Positions 35,166-45,624 of a DNA stretch of 64,000 nucleotides are shown here, in pieces. The translations under genes were made by a program, and so were the position numbers. Under the pieces are notes generated by a model that was not told where the DNA came from, made no database searches, and saw only the letters and a list, made by a program, of their open reading frames with translations. Position 1 is the first letter of the stretch; each line of letters begins with the position of its first letter. Source of the stretch: Echria macrotheca (lineage: Eukaryota > Ascomycota > Sordariomycetes > Sordariales > Schizotheciaceae); the NCBI GenBank assembly GCA_030411725.1, contig MU839831.1, forward strand, positions 1,240,001 through 1,304,000. Direction: 5' to 3'.

Positions 35166-36162
35166 TTAAACCGTCCCGCTGATGCTCAGTTCCCTTATCT
35201 CCTGCAGCACCTGTTCGACCCGGCTATCGAGTTGGCCTTGGGCGTATTGCTCCCGGGTATCTGGGTCAAGATATTGTTGCACCTGTGCCATTCGACTGTA
35301 GGCTTCGGCGCAGAAGCGGAGTTGGATCTTGACGAGGGCTTCGAACGAGGGATCGAGGTAGGGCACGCGGAGATCGATGAGCTGCGGCAGTTCTGTGCAC
35401 AATTGCTCGTTGAGCTGTTCGTACGCCGCCCTAGCCATATCCATCTCCTTTTCGGCGCGCGGGAGTTTGGTCACGTCCTTATCCGGCTTCTCGACCAGCT
35501 TCTTGACTTTAGCCCGCAGCGCGTCGTAATCGAGGAGTTTGTGGCCACGCTTCTTGATGCCTGGGTCGGGTCAGCAGGATGTAAGCCGCACTTCCGTCGT
35601 GGAACCTACACTCGTTTACGTCGGGGAAATAAGCACAGAACCGCCCAATGGGCTCCAGCACGGTTGTCCGGTATGGCCCGTCTAGCGCCTTGATGGTTTC
35701 GGCGTCGAGGTCTTCGACGGCCTGCTTGTAACTCCTGCTCACGCCGTCCTTTGCGCCCGCGTCCCCGTAGAACGCATCGATCGTCTCGGCGATTCGCATC
35801 TGGGAAGCCGTCATCGCTGGGGGCTGTCAGTCGCGAAAGGACACAAAGAACATTCTGGCGAGGCGCTTACCTCTCAGAGAATCAAGGTATCCCTTTGCCT
35901 CCTTCTGTAATCGCAATGAAGCCGCCTCCATCGTTCTGAACCGTCTCTCTTCCACCTCGTAGTCGCGGTCGTTGGTCTTCTCGACATGGCCTGCGCGAAA
36001 ACGTCAATGCCTCGCCAATGGGGAAAGCCGGGGAAAACTCTGCGCACCCGTCTTCATCATCACCTGCGTCGTCGCGCGGTTGACATTTTTCTTGAAGCCT
36101 ATGAAGCGTGAGTCGTCGGGTTTCTACCAAGCATCGCGGGGTCGCATACCCGCCCACGACAT
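35166..36162 (-). CDS. rvs161: Rvs161/Hob3-type amphiphysin-like BAR protein
   Basis: Five exons, 36162-36150, 36098-36048, 35990-35871, 35816-35610 and 35560-35166, give 261 aa, close to yeast Rvs161. The tiny first exon encodes MSWAG, and splicing yields MSWAGFKKNVNRATTQVMMKTGHVEKTNDRDYE, the invariant start of this family. Other conserved parts are PIGRFCAYFPDVNECIKKRGHKLLDYD and LPQLIDLRVPYLDPSFEALVKIQ. The protein dimerises with Rvs167-type partners, tubulates membranes and works with actin in endocytosis and cell fusion. All introns (49-57 nt) are phase-consistent. It is divergent from the peptidyl-tRNA hydrolase gene, with about 540-725 bp between starts. Confidence 0.96.
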
Positions 36163-36886
36163 GATGGGCAATCGGACAGCAAATCGATATGGGAAATTTC
36201 AGGTAAAGTCGCTGCCAAAAAGTTGAGGATAATCGCCGGTAGGGAGATGTGGTCTCGTCGTCAGGTTTCGTTTGCAGAAGTTGCGTCGCGAACAACGAAA
36301 GCGGCCAAAGACTGGTCGAACCACAGCGGGAGAGTGTGGCAGGAACCCTGGCGGTGCCTGGCTGGAATCTGAGGGACGAAGGTGACGACGGTGGTTGTGG
36401 CAGTGCTGCCGGTTTCCCCGCGAGTCCCGTGTGCCCCGCCGCATGCCTGCCGAGGAAAGAAGTGGGCAGTGTCGACGTCAGCGCCGAGCCGAGCGCCTGC
36501 CAGTGGCCAGCAGACGCCAGAGAAGGCGCGCCACAATTTGATTCGAGGCTTCTTCAGCCTCTCGGCCAGTGGAGTCATTGCCGGGGCTCGGCGCACAGTG
36601 AGCGCCAGCTGACAAACGTTTTTGCGCTCAAGATTCAACACCTTTCTTTGCACTTCAGCAATCCTCTGCAAAGACTCACGAATGTGAGCACTCGTACAAA
36701 ATGGCGCAGGTCCCGGTTCGTAGTGGGATATTCCCTCTTTTTCTACTTCGCACCTTCCCATACAACTGCGACTTGCGCCAGAAATCTCTGCAGACTTGGT
36801 CGACCCAGCCGATTCGGACCTTCGTTTGCGCGACGCACCCAAGACTGAACGTCCAGACCCGAAACCCGGCGGACGAGAAAGGAACC
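36163..36886. other. Bidirectional promoter between rvs161 and pth1
   Basis: The two genes start in opposite directions from here. The right 186 bp is open in frame with Pth1 and may be translated as a presequence. No TATA box is evident, as is usual for housekeeping genes. Confidence 0.6.
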
Positions 36887-37516
36887 ATGTCCGCAGTACG
36901 CCGAGTGCTCATAGTGAGCCTCGGAAATCCAGAGGCACTACACGACACCTACCATTCGGCCGGCCATCTCGCGCTCGAATCGCTCCAAAAACGATTCTCG
37001 TCCGAACTGTCCTCCTTCACGAGGGAACGATATGGCAAAAAGGCCGTCCTGGCCTCGACCGGCCCGAAATACACACTGCTTCAAAGCCCGACGCTGATGA
37101 ACGTCTCGGGCCCCTGGCTGGCGAAGGCGTACAAGGAATACCTGGCCGACAACGACCTCAAGCCCGAGGAGCTCGCGCTGCTGCTGGTCCACGATGATTT
37201 AGAGGAAGAGCTGGGCGTGATCAAGATACGGCAGTGGAGCAGGAGTCATCGGGGGCATAATGGTGTCAAGAGCGTCATGGCCAGCCTGAAGCCGCCAAGC
37301 CCGGCGATGGGGAGCCGGTGGGCGCGGGTGTCGGTGGGGATTGGGCGGCCCGAGGCGAGGGATCGGTCGGCGGTTTCGGACTTTGTGTTGTCTAAGATCC
37401 CAAGGCACGCGAGGGGGATATTGGACGAGAAGGCGAGTCGGGGGTTGTACGAGGCTTTGGGGGAGCTAGAGAGGAAGTGGGAGGCCGAGGAGGTGGCCGC
37501 GGCTGTGGCTGCGTAA
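36887..37516 (+). CDS. pth1: Peptidyl-tRNA hydrolase (Pth1 family)
   Basis: Single exon, 209 aa from the ATG at 36887. It cleaves peptidyl-tRNA released from stalled ribosomes. Family motifs: VSLGNPE (Asn of the active site), TYHSAGHLALE (catalytic His), LQSPTLMNVSG (Asn), LLVHDDLEEELG (Asp) and RGHNGVKSV. The same frame is open upstream to an ATG at 36701, adding 62 residues rich in Arg, Ser and Phe and poor in acids (MAQVPVRSGIFPLFLLRTFP...), which look like a mitochondrial presequence. Both ATGs have A at -3. The long form may be mitochondrial and the short one cytosolic; this is inference. Confidence 0.92.
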   Translation: MSAVRRVLIVSLGNPEALHDTYHSAGHLALESLQKRFSSELSSFTRERYGKKAVLASTGPKYTLLQSPTLMNVSGPWLAKAYKEYLADNDLKPEELALLLVHDDLEEELGVIKIRQWSRSHRGHNGVKSVMASLKPPSPAMGSRWARVSVGIGRPEARDRSAVSDFVLSKIPRHARGILDEKASRGLYEALGELERKWEAEEVAAAVAA

Positions 37517-40500
37517 GGTTAATACCCGCGATCTGCGCTTGTGTAATATTTGTGACATACCATGATACCCCCTGCATTGTTCGATAGGCATTGGTTCTTT
37601 GCTGTTCTTTGGTGGTCGTTGTGTGCCTCGCGCCTCTCAGAGCGTCTCGGGTCTTTGTTGATTGCCCATGAGCCATTCCACTTCACCAAGCTACCAGGAA
37701 TCTGCGAGCTAGCCAAGCAAGAGCATCATCGAATGGTAGCATGTGGCTGCCGTCAATGTTACGGTCACATGCAGGCCACCGTCATCCAGTGGTTTTCGGT
37801 TCTGCATGTACCACGTTCTGGGCAGGAGGAGCGTCGTCCAGGATCACATGCTCCCTTGCTGGCCTCTGCACAGAAACACCAACTTGCGAGTTAAGGTGCT
37901 ACTTGCATAGCGGAGGTTTGGTCCCACAGACTCTAGCATGAAAAGCAGACGGTAGAAAATGAGAACTGCTGAAGTGCCATCAGCGCAAGGCGTCCGACTG
38001 GTTCGGCTCGGACTGCGGTCATACGCTGTCGAGGGAGTCCTGAGGACGCCGTTCATTGAGACGCGATGAATCTAAATGGATACTGCCTATCCCAAGACCC
38101 CGAACACTACCATGCATCAGCAAGTTTAACGCCGTTCAACGGCGCGTGAAACCGGGTCTGGTTGAGGTTCGGAACTACTGCAAGGTTGGGAAGAACTTTG
38201 GCGACGTTACGAGTGGCAAAACACATGAATTTCAAGCCAGTTCGATGATCACAAGCCAGCCGTTCATCCTTACCAACAGAGATATCCCCTCCTTCCAGCT
38301 GCGTTATATTCGTTTTGGTCCGAGGATAGGAAGCTAGGTGTCTAGCGTCAAGAACAGCCATCGAGGTTGCAGCTAAATAAGGAAGCAAACCCGGACATGC
38401 GTGAAGCTGATTTCCCAAGTCACAGCTTCGTTTTCACATGCTCCCTCACCAGTGCAAACCTCCTGCATTCGGAGAAGAGCTAGCAGTTAACCGCAGCGGT
38501 GAATCGAAATATTGCGACGCAGTTGTGATGCTGAGCCCCAGTCCCAGAAACACATAAATACTAAGCTCCCCTCCCATCTACCTCCCATCTACCTCCCATC
38601 TACTCCCCATCTACCTTTTATTTACTCTCTATCTGCCTTTCATCTACTTTTTATTAGCCCTTTATCTATTCCCTATCTACTCCGTGCCTACGATCGTGAT
38701 ACGGCTTTGTCTGTATCTCCCATCCAGTGATCTCTTCTAGGCTCTGGGTCGCGGATAGAGCTGTTCCATCTACCATGGCCTGGCTACAGAATATATTGTT
38801 ATGGGACCCACAGGCCCACATGTGGGTTTCCACCACAGCCTTTGTGCGGCCTCTTCCCGTCGTGTGGATCTGGCTTCCCCTCTCACCAGAAATCCACACA
38901 TCTTCCATTCTCATATTCTCATACAATAACCGAGAAACGCGATATATTTTCGTGGGATAACAGCACCATAACTCATAAGAAACTCAACGCTCAGTTCCGA
39001 TTCACTCTCCGGACTCCGCGTTTTTCGGCCCGACTTATACACACCTTGTCAAGACGGCTTTATCTTATTACCCGAAATGTTGGTTTTGATCATCGACATC
39101 TGGGTATCTCAAGGATCATCCGCCCCCGGACTTAGCATTACACCACAAGATTCTTCGTACCATTGCTGGCCGAAGCCAGTCTTGCGCCATCAGCCTTTGC
39201 GACTTAACGTCGGACTCAATAACGGCGGCTCGTTTTCTCGGCATACTTTCGGTCCTCAAGGAACTTAGGCCCCCCAGAATCGAGGCCTCAACGGCTTTAT
39301 CAAAATGCGGAAGAACATTGCTGAATCCTCGACTGTTTATCCCCCATGAGATAAGAGATAACACTGAGCAGTGTGAGATATCTCTGAAGACCGCTACAGG
39401 GTCTTCTTGACGTGGAAACGTCAACTTTATCAACAGAGTTGACAAAGACCGATCTCCGTTGAGACCTCGACATCAACAACACTTACAGCTCCGAGAGATA
39501 AAACTAACGCGAGCATCTCCTGTATGGTTGGGATGCTGAGAAAAGAATACAACGGCAATTATATTCCTGTGAAAGAGGATGATTAAAATCCGAATATCGG
39601 AGCCGTCTCGCCTCTAAGGGCCACGACAAGTCGATAACCAAAAGGAAAACCTGTAGCTATATGTCTTTCCCATTTGCGCTCCCCTTTTCGGCCGTGGAAA
39701 ACAAAGAGGCGATCCGACTTCAGCAAACTCCTTAGGTCGACAGCTCTCATCGATTTCGACTAACCAGAACTACCTCAAGATTCAGACAGTAACCCGGTGG
39801 AGATGGAAGCAAGGGGTATACAAGAAGATAAGACTCTCAACCGCCTTAATATGTTGCTGTCAACTGTCGGAAGGAGGGATATTCAAGACCGGGACAAGTA
39901 TATGCTCGAGCTATACAACGCCCTCGTCGAACGGGCCAATGCACACCACAGTGGTGATGAGGTATCAAAGTGCAGAAGCGCCGTCTACGAGGGTACCGGA
40001 CAACGTCCTTTTCGGGTTCTAGTTATGCCGAGTAACGAGAGTACCCCTTGGGGGAGGAAGTAGATTGGGCTTAAGCTTATACTTTTGTCCTGTCTAGAGG
40101 ATGAGTTCGAAGTAAGCGGGTTTGGGTTTTGTTTGAGGAATGTGGAATTTTGGATGGCAGCAGCCAGACTGAATTCTTCAGGTCGGGGGAGCAGCAGTTC
40201 GTCCGTTGGAAATATTGGGAGCGGGGTGGTATATGCAAAGATTTGGTGGTCCGACAAAGTGCTTCTTGTTTAGGCATTATGCTGCTGGGCTAGGGTGGAA
40301 CTCACAGAACAATGTTTTCAGAAACCGTACAGGAGGCACTTCTGTGCATTACCAAGAGGGAGAGGGACAGCTTATCCCCTGGCGGGAGGCTTCGGCGCTT
40401 TACGTTGAAGATATACAGGTGTCAAGAAGCACAGATATCTTGTAACGGACACTCTTACAGGTCCTTAAGACCTTATACAGGTAGGCATAACATAGAAGCA

Positions 40501-40572
40501 CAGTCATACGAGACTCCTGTGACCGTATTATGCAAACAAATACAGAAAGCAACGCTTGATTCATAATTACAG
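37517..40572. other. 3-kb gene-poor stretch
   Basis: Holds the pyrimidine repeat at 38564-38686. Frames at 39116-39445 (minus) and 39797-40063 (plus, 88 codons) have no recognised motif; the latter has helical content and might be a gene relic. Between 39.1 and 39.5 kb a plus-strand frame is open between a few scattered stops, which may also be a decayed gene. Confidence 0.45.
38564..38686. repeat. Degenerate pyrimidine-rich tandem repeat (CCCATCTACCT-like)
   Basis: About ten imperfect 10-12-bp units built on TCCCATCTACC run through the tract, decaying to CTTTATCTATT-like units at the right end. Strand asymmetry is extreme (almost no G on the plus strand). No coding meaning seen. Confidence 0.7.
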
Positions 40573-41836
40573 TTATTCCGCATCCAAGGGCGCCTTGGGC
40601 GGGGTGTTGTTCACCTGGACACCGCCCCTCTTCTTCTCATGGCTGTCCGGCATAGGAAGAGCCCATCCGCCCTCGCCTTCGGGCGTAGCTAGCCAGAGCC
40701 GCAAGAGATGTCTCCTCGGCGCCGGGGGTGGATAATCTGCTTCTGTTAGCAAACCTGCCCTCTTGAGGAAGGGAGAAAGACATACCCTTATACTCAGTTC
40801 TCGCGTGAAGGAGATGCGCGTTACTAAGAAACTGGATATCCCCCACCTCGAGGATCATATGCAGCGACAACCGCTGGCACGTCTCTTCGAGGATCTGCAT
40901 CGCCCTCAACTGCTCCTCACTAAGCGGCGGCACCAGCCCCTTGTCGGAAAATCGCGTCAGAGACCGCACGTAATACGGATCCCACTTGCAATACAGCCTC
41001 CTTTCCCCCTCGGGCTTATTCTCCAGATACACAACCGGCTGCCTGATCCACTCCTGCTGGTCCTCGCTCACCTCCCCCTTGCGATCGAAATACCACACCG
41101 GCTTGGTCAGCAGCTCGGCAACATCGGGATGTTCCCGCTGCAGCGTATTCCACACGTTGTGCACGCTGACGATATCGCTCTCGCCGCCCTCGGCCGCGCG
41201 GTGCACACACAACAGCCCGACGACATCGCCGTCGTCGGCGTGGAAGAACTGTCTCGCCGTAGTCCTGTAGATGCGCACGGTATGGATCTGCGTCGGGTCG
41301 TCGCCTACGTCCTTGACGTGCCCCAAGACGTGGCCGCGGCCGTTCTGCGAGATGAAGTACCCCAGATACGTGCCGAGGCCCATGTAGGCCACGGCGTTCT
41401 TGTGGGGACTCCAGACGTCGGCGGGGAACTTCTTGAAGAGGACGAAGCCCTTGCCGTTCAGCAGGTCGTCGCGGACTTTGGAGAGGACGAGGGAGAGCTT
41501 GGGGAGCGGGAAGTTGCTCTGTGAGATGCCGGTCAGGGGCGTGCCGCTGGCGATGAAGGCGTCGGCGGTGGCCGAGAGCTCGGCGATTTCTTCTTCTGAG
41601 AAGGGGTGCACCCAGCGCTCGGGGTTGTTGACGTAGTCCTCGCGCCGCCAGACGGTCGGGCCGGTGATTTCCTTGGGGAACGCAGAGTAGGGCTGGAGGA
41701 CGTCGTACAGCGGCGCATGTTGGCCTGAGGTGCGGATGCCGTCGGGGAAGATGGATGCGGGCGCGTCGTGGTTGGCGACTTTGACGCGGGGCAGCGCTGA
41801 GCTCTGAGGCTCGTCGACGAGGATGCCGGGGGCCAT
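40573..41836 (-). CDS. TauD/TfdA-family Fe(II)/2-oxoglutarate dioxygenase
   Basis: Two exons, 41836-40786 and 40736-40573 (49-nt intron, GTATGT donor, CAG acceptor), give 404 aa. Splicing changes the C-terminus to HARTEYK-DYPPPAPRRHLLRLWLA, the expected TauD ending. The iron-binding facial triad is His199-x-Asp201 (FFHADDGD) with distal His344 (NAHLLHAR); Arg in PRRHLLRLW binds 2-oxoglutarate. The family hydroxylates small molecules, often sulfonates, betaines or other metabolites; fungal members of this length have varied substrates, so none is assigned. No signal peptide. The N-terminal 60 residues are less conserved-looking. Confidence 0.93.
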
Positions 41837-42454
41837 TGTGTCTGTGATATGATAAGGAAAAGGGGGAGAAGATGTGTGAGGTCTGGCGAGGATATCTGGG
41901 ATACTAATTTAGAGCAGAGTGTTGAAGTGTACTTATACACCTTTTCCCCCATTCCGATTACCGCTCATGGCCCTTAGCCAAGCCGAGGGGTTCCGACGAT
42001 ATTTCCGTCCGAGAGGTTTGCCGTTCATTGCGAGATTGGTTCCGCCGATGGCGTGCTCGATGCCATGACGTGAACCCGCACCCCACTAGACAGACTTCAC
42101 CATCAAATACGACCCAAGAAAAAAAGACACTAAACTAGTAATCCCACACTTTAACCGTCTTTGTACCTCGTAGCTCCTCCAGAGGCTAAGGTATGGTCCT
42201 TTCCCCGTTGGCAGGGTTAGGGTTTGATGTGAATGCTCGGCAAGCAGTTGCCGAGCTGTCCCTCCGATATAGGTAAGGAGCTTGAACAATCAGTCTGCGC
42301 TATCCCGCATTGGAATCCGGGTGTGGGTGTGACTGAAGTGGGTATGCTGAGATAATCATTGAGTTCTTGTATCCAAAAGAACAAGAAAGAAAAGAAAAAG
42401 AAAAAGATTCCAGGAAAATATGCAAAACCAATAGCCTCCTCCCTATTTCCAGAG
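41837..42454. other. Intergenic, dioxygenase promoter
   Basis: The 5' flank of the TauD gene and 3' flank of the mannosidase gene, with an A-rich tract near 42375-42410. Nothing else seen. Confidence 0.6.
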
Positions 42455-44278
42455 CTATGGAAGTACCCTCTTGAGCGGATGCGCCTCCGTGTTAAACACC
42501 CACTCGTCCAGACTGATAAGGTCCGGCTCACTGAACATCAGATAGAAATACTTAAGCGTCTCGCCCATCCAGAAGCTCTCCATGACGTCGCTCATAGGTG
42601 CTTTGCCGTCCGTGACCGTCATGTCGATCAGCGCCGAGTAGGCCAGCTCGGTGCGCGTGTGCTTGTCGATGGCCAGGTACATGTCCCACGCGGCCTCTAA
42701 CAAGTCTTTCCGGCCCGTGACGCGATACAAGATAAAAACGCTCTCGATCGCCTCGGGCCGCAGGTGGTACCGTGAGTCCGGGATCGATGTGAACCCGCGC
42801 GGGAACCGCTTCTGCTTGATCAAACTCTCAAACTCGTCCTCCTTCATCATTTCGCCGCCAAAGTTCGCTTTTTCGAGTGCTGTGTCTCGCCACTTCTTCT
42901 CGTCCCATTCGCAGCCCGAAGTCGACTCGCACGGCAGGAGGTAAAACACCTCGGGCATGATGCCCAGCGGGGACACCTTGTAGGACCAGATGCAGCCCTC
43001 CGTGACCTTGGCGCCCTTGTCGATGTGCGTTTGGTTCTGCACGAGCTTGCCGCCGACAGCCAGCATGCCTCCTACAAAGCAGGCAAGGTGCTGGCCCTCG
43101 GGCTTAAGAATGGTCTCGAACTTGCCATCGCGTGTGCGCGCATACACGCTCCCTGACACGAGGATATCCTCGTTCGTCTCTGTCATGGGCCGGAACAGGT
43201 TATACCGGATCGCTGTGTCCATGGCGTCCTCGTACATCTGCCGATACACCGGCAGCAGCCCGCCGGAGAGCGCATACATCTTGGGCAGATACTCGTACCA
43301 CGAGTCGGCCAGCGCGCCCAGACTATGATCCGGATGGTCGTTGAACTTCATTGCCTTCGCGTCTCCCAGAATCGGCCACATGCCCGGCAGCCGCGTCGTC
43401 TGTTGCTGCGCGCGGAGCATATCGGTAATGCGTTCCGACGCGTCAAACCACTTCGGATTCCCCGTAAGCACCGACAGCCGCGTGAACTCGAGCGCGAACG
43501 TTCCGATCTCGGCCAACAAAACATGCGTGCCGGCCTCCTGCTTCACGCCGCGCGCGGCGCCCTTGAGATCCCACCTCACAACAGGCATGCGATTCGGTGT
43601 ATCAAACGCCGCATAAATCATATCGCCAACCTCGACCGCCTTGGCGAGCAGCCTCTTGTCGCCGCTGAGATCATACGCCGCCAGAAAGCCGCCGAGATAG
43701 CGAATCGTCGTCTCAAAGATACTGACCTCATTCAGCGAGGTCGTCTCAAAGTTGATCTTCTCGAGCGCAGCCACGGCATCGTCGAACTCGTCCCGCAACC
43801 CCATGATCCACAGGGTATCAAGACTGTCCACCAGCGTGGCGCCCCACCCGCCGAACGGATCGCGTCTGCCGCCGGTGATGGGCCGCAGCTCGTCGTGCAG
43901 CCAGGCGTGCTGGCGGTACGCGTCCCAGCATTTGAGCATGGCGTCCCGAATGCGGCGCTGTTTGGCCTCGCGGTCGGCGCGGGCTGCTTCCGTCTCGGGC
44001 GGGAAGTCGGCCTGGATCCGCGGCAGGGCGAGTGGTTTTCCTGTGGGCAGGGGCCGCATCGACGCCGGGTCGACGGGGTACCGCGGTTTGTAGTGCGTCC
44101 ATTTTGACTGGGACTCGCCGCCGGGGCGGTCCGGTCCGGAAGAGGGACCGTTCTGGGGCCGGGGTCGGGCCGAGGAGGGGGGATCCCGGTCGAGGTGGCG
44201 GTAGGAGAGGAAGACGAAGAAGAAGACGAGTCCGCCTATTAGGTAGATGCTGCTTTTCCTGCGGCCGATGGTGAACAT
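42455..44278 (-). CDS. Class I alpha-1,2-mannosidase (GH47)
   Basis: Single exon, 607 aa. It is a type II membrane protein: short basic cytosolic tail (MFTIGRRKSS), one membrane anchor (about residues 11-25, IYLIGGLVFFFVFLS), a Pro/Ser-rich stem, then the GH47 barrel. It trims alpha-1,2-mannose from N-glycans in the ER or Golgi. Motifs: GWGATLVDSLDTLWIMGLRDEFDDA, SVFILYRVTGRKD preceded by YHLRPEAIES (catalytic acid region), MESFWMGETLKYFYLMF, and the terminal VFNTEAHPLKR whose Thr binds calcium in the family. The length is normal. ER mannosidase I or a Golgi member cannot be separated by eye. Confidence 0.96.
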   Translation of the reverse strand: MFTIGRRKSSIYLIGGLVFFFVFLSYRHLDRDPPSSARPRPQNGPSSGPDRPGGESQSKWTHYKPRYPVDPASMRPLPTGKPLALPRIQADFPPETEAARADREAKQRRIRDAMLKCWDAYRQHAWLHDELRPITGGRRDPFGGWGATLVDSLDTLWIMGLRDEFDDAVAALEKINFETTSLNEVSIFETTIRYLGGFLAAYDLSGDKRLLAKAVEVGDMIYAAFDTPNRMPVVRWDLKGAARGVKQEAGTHVLLAEIGTFALEFTRLSVLTGNPKWFDASERITDMLRAQQQTTRLPGMWPILGDAKAMKFNDHPDHSLGALADSWYEYLPKMYALSGGLLPVYRQMYEDAMDTAIRYNLFRPMTETNEDILVSGSVYARTRDGKFETILKPEGQHLACFVGGMLAVGGKLVQNQTHIDKGAKVTEGCIWSYKVSPLGIMPEVFYLLPCESTSGCEWDEKKWRDTALEKANFGGEMMKEDEFESLIKQKRFPRGFTSIPDSRYHLRPEAIESVFILYRVTGRKDLLEAAWDMYLAIDKHTRTELAYSALIDMTVTDGKAPMSDVMESFWMGETLKYFYLMFSEPDLISLDEWVFNTEAHPLKRVLP

Positions 44279-44870
44279 GGTGATGATTATTACATCCGTA
44301 TTTATGGAATATGTAGGAGGAATGGATTTTTATGAGATACAGGTCACGTTTGACGCGTTGTGATGTGCAATTTCAGTGGCGCGCCCTGATTTGGACTAGC
44401 GCGGGTTTATTCTAGGGTTGGTGATTGGCGGGAGACTGCCCCGACGCCCCTTTTCCAGGTTTCATCGAGGCCAATCAAGCATGTGAAACGGCATCTTTTT
44501 CTTATCAAATACGCCAGCTACCTAAGGAGTCGAGCTTGAAAATGTTGGAACATGCAACTTATGCACTACCAAGAAGCTTTACTTGGAATAGAAGTGGGCT
44601 GACTTGACTTGGCCGTGATACCTAAGGTACCTAGGTGCCTATGGAATATTTACTGCAGTGAATTCGCATGTGAAGCTGCACTTCAAAATCCATTATTAGC
44701 CTCAAGCAAATGTCCAAGGCATATTAATATGAATGTGGCTCTTTCAGCTCTGCGCTGATGAGTCAGACCGCGTCCCGACAGGAATGACCAGCTCAATAAA
44801 GGTTAGAGGTTCCTCCTTCGACACAACTGAATATACCTGCACCACAGACACGGACTCGGCCAACATCACA
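44279..44870. other. Intergenic between divergent mannosidase and phosphatase genes
   Basis: Holds both promoters; the right part is open in frame with the phosphatase from 44733. CCTAAGGTACCTAGGTGCC near 44621 is a short inverted repeat of the GGTACC/CCTAGG kind seen elsewhere in the window. Confidence 0.55.
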
Positions 44871-45476
44871 ATGGGCAAAACGGAACAAAATGTTTCCACA
44901 CCAGACACCAAGCAACCTGCAGCGTGCATTTTGCCCGACCTCCTCTATCTTGGCCCTGTGTCGGCAACAGCCAACACCGCCTTCCTCGAGCGCCAAGGCA
45001 TCACGCATATTCTGTCGGTCGGCAGGGGCCCCGCATCGCACATCCCAGGCATAACGTACGCGCGACTCACTCTGACGGACCACGAAAGCTCATCCATCAA
45101 GCATTGCACCAACAAAGCCTGTGAGCTCATTGATGCCGTGCTGAATTCCAACGGCAGGGTGCTTGTGCACTGCGTCGCCGGCATCTCTCGGTCGCCCACC
45201 ATGATTGCCGCCTACCTGATGAAGCGTCTGGGCATGACGTTGCGAGAGAGTCTGACGCTTCTTGTCGAGGCGCGTGCCGTGGTGGCACCAAACCCAGGGT
45301 TTTTGAGACAGTTGAGCGAGATGGAGAAGGACATATTCAATGGAAAGAGCACTTTTGATCCAGCTGGAGTAACGTCTAGTACTCGGCTTGCAGCATATCT
45401 GGAGCGGACTCGGCCAGAGGCGGAGGGAGCAGCTACGAAGGCTCAGGACATTGTTGGTGCACATCCGTCTCTGTGA
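44871..45476 (+). CDS. Dual-specificity protein phosphatase
   Basis: Single exon, 201 aa from the ATG at 44871 (context CACAATGG). In-frame ATGs at 44784 and 44733 would extend it by 29 or 46 residues without domain content. The signature VHCVAGISRSPT carries the catalytic Cys101 and Arg107 of the CX5R loop; the general acid is probably Asp in TLTDHESS. ILPDLLYLGPVSATAN and FLERQGITHILSVG are typical DSP start motifs, and PNPGFLRQLSEME its last helix. It removes phosphate from Ser/Thr and Tyr of proteins such as MAP kinases; the target is unknown. It is convergent with the chromate-type transporter, 148 bp apart. Confidence 0.93.
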   Translation: MGKTEQNVSTPDTKQPAACILPDLLYLGPVSATANTAFLERQGITHILSVGRGPASHIPGITYARLTLTDHESSSIKHCTNKACELIDAVLNSNGRVLVHCVAGISRSPTMIAAYLMKRLGMTLRESLTLLVEARAVVAPNPGFLRQLSEMEKDIFNGKSTFDPAGVTSSTRLAAYLERTRPEAEGAATKAQDIVGAHPSL

Positions 45477-45624
45477 CAGCTTTTAAGCTTTGATATGGAA
45501 TTACTATAATGAATATACCTAATCATAATTGCTGGCCGACCTGAATAAGTCTACGATTGGTCATATACTCGATGGAGCATGGACACATCAACCCACGACT
45601 TAACATTTCTCACAACAAGGCAAA

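Noticed and set aside
39116..40063. Possible decayed gene in 39.1-40.1 kb
   Set aside because: Short frames with some helical content but no family match; noted in the gap entry only.
43325..44107. 260-codon plus frame opposite the GH47 gene
   Set aside because: Antisense shadow; the mannosidase reads through the same DNA with all family motifs.
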